Origin: Hydractinia symbiolongicarpus
Taxonomy: Eukaryota > Cnidaria > Hydrozoa > Anthoathecata > Hydractiniidae
NCBI RefSeq assembly: GCF_029227915.1
Contig: NC_079884.1
Span: 13,638,001 to 13,702,000 of the forward strand
Direction of reading: 5' to 3'
Length of the DNA stretch: 64,000 nucleotides
Of the stretch, positions 56,622 to 64,000 are shown one piece after another (within the stretch, counting starts at the first letter, position 1; each line of letters opens with the position of its first letter). The position numbers were made by a program, and so were the translations under genes. Under the pieces are notes generated by a model, which was not told where the DNA came from, did no database searches, and saw nothing but the letters and a program-made list of their open reading frames with translations.

Positions 56622-56824
56622 AATGCAAGCACGATTTAACTCCGGACAGGTTCAAGGTTAGGGGAAATAGTCAAACGAAGAGCTGTATAGGCTGCCTGGA
56701 TAAAGCAAAGCGGCGGCGGCATACCAAATACAAGGACCATGTTATCGAACATGAAGCAGACTACCCATGGAATGTAAGACTCAAAATACCAAGCTATGCC
56801 CTGCCTGTAGGGGGCCTTTGGTGA
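56603..56824 (+). CDS. Small zinc-ribbon protein (Polinton-2), possibly a nuclease N-terminus
   Basis: 73 residues with KCKHDLTPDRF...TKSCIGCLDKAKRR, a CxH/CxxC pair like the ribbon that precedes HNH domains in this element. It overlaps the end of remnant A by 19 bp. The C-terminal part is basic then unremarkable. It may be a stand-alone zinc protein or the truncated start of a third HNH gene. Confidence 0.45.
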   Translation: MDKASIKCKHDLTPDRFKVRGNSQTKSCIGCLDKAKRRRHTKYKDHVIEHEADYPWNVRLKIPSYALPVGGLW

Positions 56825-56912
56825 ACAATCACAGCGGCGTGTTGATCTGTTGTATATGTGCCGCGATATACCCCAAGATTCACGATAAGAAGTGGTCAAA
56901 CTATTGAATAAA

Positions 56913-57478
56913 ATGTTGGACGTAGTGAAAGACTCACACACAGCAATCTTCACGGGCCCGACATCATGTGGAAAAACACAGCGTGTACTTAACCTCCTCG
57001 AGCAGGAGTATAAAAAGCACAATATAGTTATACTTTGTCCTACTATACGGTGGAATACCACCTATTTGGAGAGAGCTTGGCTTTGGAAGGACCCTCACGT
57101 GTTCCAGATAGACCCTGGAAATAAGTTGTTTGAATGGATAGCGAAATTGTCGTCGTTACTAGCAGGCGAGGACAGTCTCTTCATTGTCGATGACGTCATA
57201 GCCGATGAAAGCCTCGACAAGAAAACGCAGTCATTACTTGAGCTTGCCGTCAGTGGTAGGCACAGAAGGCATAGCCTATGGCTACCCATGCAGTCCTATA
57301 CCGCAATTCCCAAAAACTTCAGGAGGCAAAAGAAGGCCTTATTTTTGTGAAAACACACGAGAGAAATGACATAAAGATAATCGATGAAGAGACTAATATG
57401 ATTTTGGTCTGGGATGATATAAAAGCATGTTTGCCTATACATTATATTGGAGCACCCCAGTGCCTGGAAGATCCTTGA
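56913..57478 (+). pseudogene. Packaging ATPase of Polinton-2 (frameshifted)
   Basis: Walker A GPTSCGKT lies near the start, followed by VILCPTIRWNTTYLERAW, Walker B LFIVDDVIADE and MQSYTAIPKNFRRQ. The frame breaks at about 57,335-57,345; the remainder (HERNDIKIIDEETNMI) continues to 57,478 in another frame. It is homologous to the intact ATPase at 45,526-46,131 but clearly diverged. The tail after the break is shorter and different in sequence. Confidence 0.85.
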
Positions 57479-57514
57479 GTGAAATCCTCTGGCCTACGTT
57501 ACTATAATAGAAAG

Positions 57515-58315
57515 ATGTCGTCGCAAGTTATGTTCAACGCAGGAGCCATCGAGACCCTATCCAACAATCACAATCAACCTATGTTCAAAAGAGCTGATCT
57601 GGCACGTTTTCTTGGTATCGAAAAGATTGCAGAGTCTTATCGAGATATTCCCACCCTTGCACACCATGAGATAGGGTTGGTTACAAACCAACCACAAAAA
57701 CAAGACCAAAATAGGTATGACGCTTTTGTGACACTAGACGACCCATTAGAGATTGTGCGTGGGTCAAAAAAGCCTAAAGCGGTGGGCCTAATCAAATGGT
57801 GTGAAAAAATTACAAGACGAACTTGAGAAGCAGCGCCAAGTCCTTGAGGACAGAGATATGGCACTGGCATTCCTCAATGATGAAATTGAGGATAGGGACA
57901 ACCAGCTCATGGTATTGGGGATGAAATTGAGGACAGGGATCGACAACTTGCAGCACAGGCCCAAGAAAATGCAAGGCTTCGGGAAAGGCATATACCCAAT
58001 GCTCAGGACCCCGGTAAAGACAACGTCATCATAATCCATAGAAAACATAGTGCACAGGATGACGATGAATACCATCATCTTCCCTATTATTGCTCGCGTG
58101 TTCAAAGGCGTAATATTAGCAAGAAGAGATTATGGTTCCGGGAAAAATACTCAGGGGCATAGGAGATTGTTATCATCGACAACCCCAACGGTATACACGC
58201 CTTTAACCGTTTTGAGGAGGAAGGGCATGTAGAACGTTTCAGGAACCATTTCGGGCTTATCGATCTTACTCGGGATGACCCGTATAGTCTGGGTGTTTCG
58301 GCACTGGAGGATTAG
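57515..58315 (+). pseudogene. MSV199-like DNA-binding/coiled-coil protein, copy A (Polinton-2)
   Basis: Starts MSSQVMFNAGAIETL and has a KRADLARFLGIEKIAESY helix-turn-helix-like region and YDAFVTLDDPLEIV, the layout of MSV199/BRO-type N-terminal domains of insect DNA viruses. A coiled coil follows (ALAFLNDEIEDRDNQL) and then, in other frames, a C-terminal domain with VIIIHRK, EEIVIIDNPNGIHAFNRFEE and a final Leu-Glu-Asp stop at 58,313. At least two frame changes. Copy B follows directly. Confidence 0.65.
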
Positions 58316-58323
58316 GCAACGCT

Positions 58324-58355
58324 AATTTTCACTACTCTTGTAAGTAGTGAAAATT
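58324..58355 (+). terminator. 12-bp hairpin 3' of MSV199 copy A
   Basis: AATTTTCACTAC / GTAGTGAAAATT with an 8-base loop, 8 bp after the stop of copy A. A near-identical hairpin follows copy B. Confidence 0.55.
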
Positions 58356-58451
58356 GTGGGGTTAAGGGTGGGGGAGGGTGGGACCGATCCTTTTGGAAGA
58401 TTCTCGAATGACCACGTAGAAATCCTGTGGCCAAGCATTGGTATATAGAAA

Positions 58452-59139
58452 ATGTCTTCACAGCTCGCCCTATTCAACGCAATACCCGCAGGATCGATTC
58501 AGACCTTGTTCGATAAACAAAATCAGCCACTGTTCAAATGTGCTGATCTCGAGAGATTCCTGTGTATTCCAAATGCTAGGCAGTTTGGTCTTGATCGGCA
58601 TATGACGATATCAAGGGGAGAAATAGAGGGTATACTGGGTGTAGTCGGCGACTACACACACCTAGGCATGCTAGGAGGAGGGAAAAACCGGCATGATGTA
58701 TTTGTCACGTTGGAATTACAGGAGACCATCGAGGAGAAGGATAATGCCCTGGCCTTCCTCAATGATGAAATTGAGGATGGCGATAGTCAGCTCATGGTGT
58801 TGGGGGGATGAAATTGAGGAGCTACAGCAACGTGCCGTGCCCCACCTCGAAGGTCCTGGAAAGGATAACAGTATGTTTGTAATCCAAAAGGACAACGACA
58901 ATCCCTTCCGACACCTTGCCATCTGTGGTCAACAGGGGTACGTAGCGCAAAAGATTCGGAATAAGCTTGTTGACTACCCCAAGGGTGAGATTGTCGTACT
59001 AGCGGAGACCCCAAATGCTATTTTCCATTACAAATGCCTTCGAAAACGTGGATGTATTGAAGTTAACCCGGAGAGGGTGAGACATTTTAGGCTCGGTGAG
59101 CATTATACGCATGAACGTCTCTTGAAGCTTGCGGAATAG
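58452..59139 (+). pseudogene. MSV199-like DNA-binding/coiled-coil protein, copy B (Polinton-2)
   Basis: Starts MSSQLALFNAIPAGSIQTLF, followed by KCADLERFLCIPNARQFG and HDVFVTLELQETIEE, paralogous to copy A. The coiled-coil part repeats FLNDEIEDGDSQLMVLG; a one-base insertion in a G run near 58,801-58,806 shifts frame into EIEELQQRAVPHLEGPGKDN, then a C-terminal domain with FVIQKDNDNPFRHLAICGQQ and VLAETPNAIFHYKCLRKRG, ending at 59,139. The C-terminal part resembles the domain that follows MSV199 in entomopox- and iridovirus proteins (assignment tentative). Fewer lesions than copy A. Confidence 0.68.
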
Positions 59140-59185
59140 GTGGTCTTCAAGGGTGGACAGATCTGTCCACACCTAACCAGACACG

Positions 59186-59215
59186 ATTTTTACTACTCTT
59201 GCGGGTAGTGAAAAT
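59186..59215 (+). terminator. Hairpin 3' of MSV199 copy B
   Basis: ATTTTTACTAC / GTAGTGAAAAT, an 11-bp stem with one wobble and an 8-base loop, 47 bp after the stop of copy B. Same stem sequence as the hairpin at 58,324. Confidence 0.55.
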
Positions 59216-59315
59216 TACCTCATCATATGGCAGAAAGGCTTCTAAACCCCTCCCTATGGGATATCATTTTTTACCCTTTTGACTGTATGTTGAAAGGTAT
59301 TGAATTATCAAAACG

Positions 59316-59930
59316 ATGGAAGCCTATGTACAAAAACAGCAATTTACAAGGGATTATGATATTCAGGTGCCTGTGCTGCGATGCTGTATAAAGGCAGGAT
59401 CAGTAACTAGTTATTGCCCTACCTGCCTGGAAAATTTTAGATATTGAAATGGGGAATACTATGAAGGATTTGAATGCCCTAGCGACCTAGACCTTTTAAA
59501 CAGGGTATGGTCGGGAAGGAAAGTATGGGGTACATTTGTAAGGCGCGAGATTGATGAGGATCTAGAGGTCGATATTCAAACCCTAGGGCTCCATATCGTC
59601 GCGGTTAAAAGGAACAGGTATGATGCACTCTGCTACGAGGTTATCATGGATGAGGACCTGAGGCTATCTGATTTGGCTGACCTGACAACAATAGGCAATA
59701 TCCTCAACTTTCCTATACCGGATAGACGATTGGTTAATATTGATTTGGAAAGTGAACCTGATGTCATCAAAGGCATTGTTTATGGGTACCCATTCTATAC
59801 CGAGCCCCTTTTGCTGTATGTAAGAGATCCAAACAAAGAGTTGAAGGATGAACCTTTAGAGGTACTCCTGAAAATACTCTTCACCAATCCTTCACATGTT
59901 ACAAAGGCACATGAACATCCCCTGGGATAA
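59316..59930 (+). pseudogene. Unknown Polinton-2 protein with one in-frame stop
   Basis: From the ATG at 59,316 the frame is open for 204 residues except for TGA at 59,445-59,447. The N-terminus has two Cys pairs (VLRCCIKAG and YCPTCLENF), a possible zinc site; the rest is acidic (RLSDLADLTTIGNILNFPIP, DVIKGIVYGYPFY). It overlaps the 3' end of the integrase remnant on the other strand by 32 bp. Not recognised. Confidence 0.5.
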
Positions 59931-60869
59931 GCATGAGTTCCTCTGAAACAAAGCTCCTTTCAGGTCCATCCTTTAAGTAGTATAAGACACGGCTACCCGC
60001 TACAATACGGTCCAACCTGTACATTTTCCTACTCCAAAAAGCATCCGTAGCACGCCTTTTCGAATAGCTATGTTCTTCCCCGGGTTGTAGTAGATATAGG
60101 TACAATCCATCCCCAGGTAGGGGTCTCTCTTCAGGATATTCTTCGCCTTTCGCGAGCGGTGTCTCATCCAGTTTGATCGTCCTGTTAGGCTTCATGCCGA
60201 TCATAGCAGTCTTTGCATTGCTGAGATTTTTCACGATAGCATATAGATTTTTCACTCATATACTCCTAGTCTCATCAGAAGCCAATTCCAGTGCATCATG
60301 AGGCTTAAAGAGCCTTTTCGCAATTCCCTTGTTGTACGACTTGGTAGCCCGTTCGTGGTAGCCCGTTTGATCTCAACTTCCTTGCCTTTGAGCAGCTTCG
60401 TTACATCTGACTTGAATTCGCTACCATTGTCGCATTGAAAGGTTTTAGGGTAGTGTAAGGGTCCTGCTTTGAAAATATCTTGGATCATGCCCGCGACCTC
60501 GCTGGCTTTCTTTGTTCGCAGGAGTTTGCCACCTTGTATCTTGAGGCCATGTCAATGGCTGTGAGGATATATACTTGTACGTATTGCCATACATCCGATC
60601 ATGGGGCATATACAACAGATCAAACTGGTGCATTTCGTTGGGTGTTGTAATGGTAAAATGGGTGTAGTCTATACGTTTCGGACTTCGAATATGCCGGAGA
60701 AATAAGAGTTGCCTACTCAGCCAATGAGTTACTATCTTTTTGAAGAGACCGCTCTCCTTCGCGAGCAACTTGATAGCCTTACGCCCGATCCACACATGTT
60801 CTCGGGTATAGTAATTTGGGTTAATTTTTCCGCCTACTCATCGGTTACAATGTGTGATGCTTTTGACAT
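59899..60869 (-). pseudogene. Polinton-2 integrase (RVE), multiply disrupted
   Basis: Pieces in three frames follow the order of the Polinton-1 integrase: MSKASH at 60,869 with a TAG after eleven codons, then THFTITTPNEMHQFDLLYMP (first Asp), FQCDNGSEFKSDVTKLLKGK (second Asp), and MIGMKPNRTIKLDETPL with a C-terminal module (RVLYYLKDGPERSFVSEELM). The region carrying the catalytic Glu is garbled between about 60,290 and 60,350. The C-terminal piece has Trp where Polinton-1 has TGA. Confidence 0.88.
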
Positions 60870-60909
60870 GTCTTTATTATACATGTTAAAAACGCGTTCT
60901 TACAGATAC

Positions 60910-61170
60910 CTATGATACGAAGCCTAGCAGGGATAAGGATCCTAAAATGAACGTGAGTTCCCCATCCTGTTGTTGCTTAGAGGGTACGTAAAAATCTTTC
61001 AATTGCGGGGCCTTCTTGTCTGAAGCAATGTAGTATTGATACATGCTATCGTCGAGTTCCCGAAGGCTTTTACCGGCCTTTAATTGCAATTCCCGTTCCT
61101 TGGCGAACCAATCGAGCTTGTCTTGTCTATCCCGTATCCACTTTGCTTTGGCTGCATTGAGCTTTTCCAT
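60910..61170 (-). CDS. Polinton-2 small helical protein, homologue of 43,582-44,008
   Basis: 86 residues: a charged helix (MEKLNAAKAKWIRDRQDKLDW), DFYVPSKQQQDGELTF and a hydrophobic end (ILGSLSLLGF). The same order of motifs occurs in the frameshifted Polinton-1 gene. It lacks the hydrophobic N-terminus of that protein, so the start may be truncated. Confidence 0.55.
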   Translation of the reverse strand: MEKLNAAKAKWIRDRQDKLDWFAKERELQLKAGKSLRELDDSMYQYYIASDKKAPQLKDFYVPSKQQQDGELTFILGSLSLLGFVS

Positions 61171-61554
61171 ATTGCAATGTATTGCAGTCTTTTCGCTACC
61201 TCATCAAGCGATGGAGCATCACCATTTCCTCGATACCGGAGCGGGATTTTATGATCAATGTGGCACCCCTTACCATAGTTGTCCCAGGTCATACCCTCGG
61301 AAAACTGGGCTTCAATATGGGCCCGTAGCGTAGCGATATCGCAACCGATATATTCCTGGGAACTGAGCTCCCTGTTTCCCTTCAGAGTCTGAACAAATCT
61401 GACTGCCCTTGCATTCTTTGCAAAAAGACCCCACCCTTTCATGAGGCCACTTTGTACGTTCACGTGACGCCTTGTTGGCATCGATGCATTTGATCCTGAA
61501 ACCGTCCAAGGATAAAAAGTGTCTACAGTTTGAACACGTACATTTTCCTTCCAT
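61080..61554 (-). pseudogene. Zinc-ribbon/HNH endonuclease B (Polinton-2), frameshifted
   Basis: The ATG at 61,554 starts a zinc-ribbon (CTCSNCRHFLSLDGF...SFCKECKGS). A frame change near 61,400 leads to IGCDIATLRAHIEAQFSEGM, then WDNYGKGCHIDHKIPLRY, the HNH motif typical of phage and large-DNA-virus nucleases, with His-Asp-His intact. SLDEVAKRLQYIAIWKSS completes the domain. A mobile or homing-type nuclease is likely; the target is unknown. Confidence 0.72.
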
Positions 61555-61599
61555 GTTGACTCGTTTTTGCCCTTAGGGACAAACACGATTTTTTAGTCA

Positions 61600-62615
61600 T
61601 TAGTACTCAACACTATGAAACCTATCGTCTAGGATATTCAGCTGCGCGTCATGCAGGAGGTAAACATAACACCTAAAATCCAATTTCGGATTGTAAAAAA
61701 CTTCATTTACTCCGGCATAGGCCTTCACTTTTCCAGGGTCTATAAAGAGTAACAAAACACCTTTGAGGTTTTTCGCAGCAGTGTCTATTTGAAGGTTGTA
61801 GCTTGTATCGGCCTTTTTCATAGTCACGGCCCTACTTCTCAGGATTCTTTCGTAGGGCAAAGCAAGACGGTTATAACGGGACATCATGGGACTTGCCAGG
61901 CCTTCATGAGTGATCTTGTCAAACTCTAGCTTGATGTAGGTGATCTTATACGCAGCATCAGCTGCCTTGGCTGCCGTGCTTCCCGAGGCAGCCGTCCCTG
62001 CATCTTTGATGAGATCAGCGTAAGGTGCAAAATGAATTACAAATTGTATCCTGTCATGGAGCCCTGTCTGGTAAAACGGGAGATCTCTCGTCAACTCATA
62101 CACCTTGCCCAGCGGCATGCAGAAGGTGTTACCATACGCTGCAGCGATGGCCTTTTCTTCATCGGTCCCAACGTGATTACTAGCCTTGACTTGCAGGGCC
62201 CGGATTGTTCCATCGTTCGGGTTGGTGCCGTCTAGGATGAGGTTGTTGTCCTAATCGAACTTGGGCAGCCAGAGGTCCCTGTAGACCGCTAAGGTACTAT
62301 AATCATATATATTTTGTACCTCGATGCCGTTCAACGTAATGCGTAGATTCCTCACTAGACCTTTGCCAATATTGCTCACAATGGTACATTTCGTATTGGT
62401 CCCCGTCAACGATCAAACAAAAGCTTGAAGCTGCCTGGGAAAATAACATTCTGGGAAATGTTTGGAATATCCACGTACAAGTTTTCATTCTGGTTGATAG
62501 TTGAAGGTATGGGTGATATCTGAACCCGCTGTTTTCTGCCTTTGATACAAAAAAGCTTCTTCGGATCCGCATATCGGTCTAGGATCGCTCTAAGTACGTT
62601 ACTCATGCTTATCAT
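61600..62615 (-). pseudogene. Polinton-2 major capsid protein, disrupted and internally deleted
   Basis: N-terminal pieces are in two frames (MSNVLRAILDRYADPKKLFC; then a frame change in the SFKLLF region). The middle and C-terminus read LPFYQTGLHDRIQFVIHFAPYADLI, MMSRYNRLALPYERILRSRA, NLKGVLLLFIDPGKVKAYAG and YLLHDAQLNILDDRFHSVEY. These align in order with the Polinton-1 capsid protein, but the stretch between FYNPKLD and YLLHDAQLN is about 90 residues shorter. Confidence 0.82.
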
Positions 62616-62635
62616 TAAGGTAAATCTTTAAATAA

Positions 62636-63928
62636 ATGTCAATTAATCCAGTATATGAACCAGATCTTGCGGAGGAGGAGAAGGTTGGTGGGAAGGATGA
62701 TAAACCAGATGATGGTACGCAACAACTCCTCGGAACACTGGGGACTTCAACGTCAGGAAAACAACGGCAGGGGGTGCACTTGATAGAATGATGAAGAATA
62801 AACTAAAAAAAGAGGTAAGCTATTTTTACAGGCATCTTATTGATAATAATTGGAACTTGGGACCTCTGGATAAAACCCTGATAGATATAAACGTAACTAA
62901 TGGTAACTTCGAACGTGAAGGGGGACAGCGCTTTTTCAAAAATACAAGGATTACGAAGGAGTATCGGATCGGGTTCTTAGCATTAAGTACATTAAAAAAA
63001 TATGGCCTTATGGCTCAAGATGTTCGAGATATGGGCTTTACTAACTCTGTCTCTACGCCCAACAAAATGGAAGCGGTCTAGAAACTTGCACTAGAGGTTG
63101 ATGATATTTTTAAGGAGGGTGAGGAGGAGGACCCGGGTGAGATCATTCAGATGAAAAAGCTAGATTATATCAGGAAAGTTGTACATGATGCGGAAACCCA
63201 TGCAAAGGAAAGTTCATTCACTAAATTCACCAAACGTGAATTAAATGGACTTAACCTCGAACTTTAAACCTATCAGGGTAACATTAAAAGCCTAACAAAA
63301 GATACTTTCGTACGACAGCGAGATTGATAAGGCGGAAGCCAAGCTGAAACAGCTCAAGGATCAGAAGGATGGGGCATACGATGGTGAGATTTCTAACCTT
63401 GATAAAAAAATAATAGAAAAGCTTGAGAAAAGCATTAAAGGTATGAAGGATGAAGGGAGTGCCCTACAGGAAAAGGTGAAAGAACTCAAGCGCGATATTT
63501 ACAGCCAGCTGAGACACATCAAGGACACGCTGTTGAAAATCTCCGAGGATAACACATCTCTGATTGAAAAGCTTAAAATATTCTTCAAGGAGCAGGGTCT
63601 GACCATAGCGAGTATCGTCTCTGCTATTGGCCTACTGGTTTCCACCATTGTACTTGCCGTTACAGGAGGTTCTGCCGCGGCTGGTGCAGGAGGAGGTGCC
63701 TCGGCGGGTGGTGGAAAAGGCCTTGTAGAGAAGCAACTTGAAAGGCTCGGAAGGTTCCTTAAATACTTGGCAGGTAAGACAGGTGCTTCATTACCCGGCA
63801 TCATCGGTACTGTAGTCTCCTTCTTTCTGAGGGTAGCGTCAACTATCGTGGAATATGCGTCCAAGCATCTGTACATGGCCATCGCGGCTGCCGCCGCGGT
63901 CGTAGTGCTATATGTTAGAAAGGTGTAA
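62636..63928 (+). pseudogene. Polinton-2 coiled-coil/membrane protein, disrupted
   Basis: The ATG at 62,636 starts an acidic N-terminus; a frame change near 62,775 leads to LKKYGLMAQDVRDMGF, equivalent to the LRNLGFDIP region of the Polinton-1 gene. Stops at 63,079 and 63,265 and further frame changes follow. The last open stretch (63,443-63,928) has a coiled coil (EKVKELKRDIYSQLRHIKD), a hydrophobic segment (SIVSAIGLLVSTIVLAVTGG), an Ala/Gly linker and a terminal TM, as at 42,241-43,517. Divergent from the capsid gene with about 20 bp between starts. Confidence 0.72.
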
Positions 63929-64000
63929 TATGAACTATTTTTTAAGCCATATATAGGCAATGATAAGCAATACCCCGTTGTAATCAATGCAGGTATCCTC

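Larger units (their letters stand above)
56030..64000. mobile_element. Second, degraded Polinton/Maverick (Polinton-2), truncated by window
   Basis: From about 56 kb the sequence becomes more GC-rich and carries Polinton genes: packaging ATPase, integrase, major capsid protein, coiled-coil/membrane protein and a small helical protein. Their divergence from Polinton-1 and the different gene order show a separate lineage. Almost every gene has several stops or frame changes. The left boundary is approximate because I could not find its terminal repeat; the right boundary, and probably the polymerase, lie outside the window. Confidence 0.85.

Overview
The window looks like a nuclear contig from an AT-rich, intron-bearing animal genome. 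The host genes fit a cnidarian, probably a hydrozoan: a secreted C1q-like/Ig/cadherin mosaic protein, a GDNF-receptor-like protein, an MFS transporter and a tetraspanin. Species is inference only. All gene models come from reading frames, splice sites and motif recognition; no database search was possible.

Layout. 1-10,764 (minus): 5' part of a large extracellular gene in nine exons whose splice phases all agree; it runs off the left edge in cadherin repeats. 10.8-23.8 kb: AT-rich, no gene recognised, with a G-rich tract, microsatellites, two tRNA-derived SINE copies and MITE-like palindromes. 23,876-24,580 (minus): GDNF/GAS1-domain protein. 26.9-29.6 kb: decayed non-LTR retrotransposon pieces in both orientations. 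31,915-33,258 (minus): intronless 12-TM MFS transporter. 34,203-49,748: a complete Polinton/Maverick (Polinton-1, 15.5 kb) with 224-bp terminal inverted repeats and a 5-bp AATAG flanking duplication. 52,348-55,221 (plus): a six-exon tetraspanin, fully phased. About 56 kb to the window end: a second, divergent and heavily mutated Polinton (Polinton-2), truncated by the window edge.

Polinton-1 carries a protein-primed DNA polymerase B (with an endonuclease-VII-like zinc/HNH insertion), a SAP-like + MDM2-type RING protein, two small ORFs, a DD35E integrase, paired membrane proteins, a coiled-coil/TM protein, a cluster of small proteins, a packaging ATPase, major and minor jelly-roll capsid proteins and a conserved Polinton protein of unknown role. 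The capsid/packaging block and the last gene are intact. Polymerase, integrase and several small genes each carry one or more single-base frameshifts or stops. No adenain-like protease was recognised. Polinton-2 has ATPase, integrase, capsid and membrane-protein homologues, and also two zinc-ribbon/HNH nucleases and a tandem pair of MSV199-like DNA-binding proteins.

The most interesting signals are the C1q-like/Ig/cadherin architecture, the Polinton MDM2-type RING with a 21-base homopolymer inside it, hairpins placed just 3' of genes in both Polintons, shared promoter modules between neighbouring Polinton genes, and the unusual accessory set of Polinton-2.
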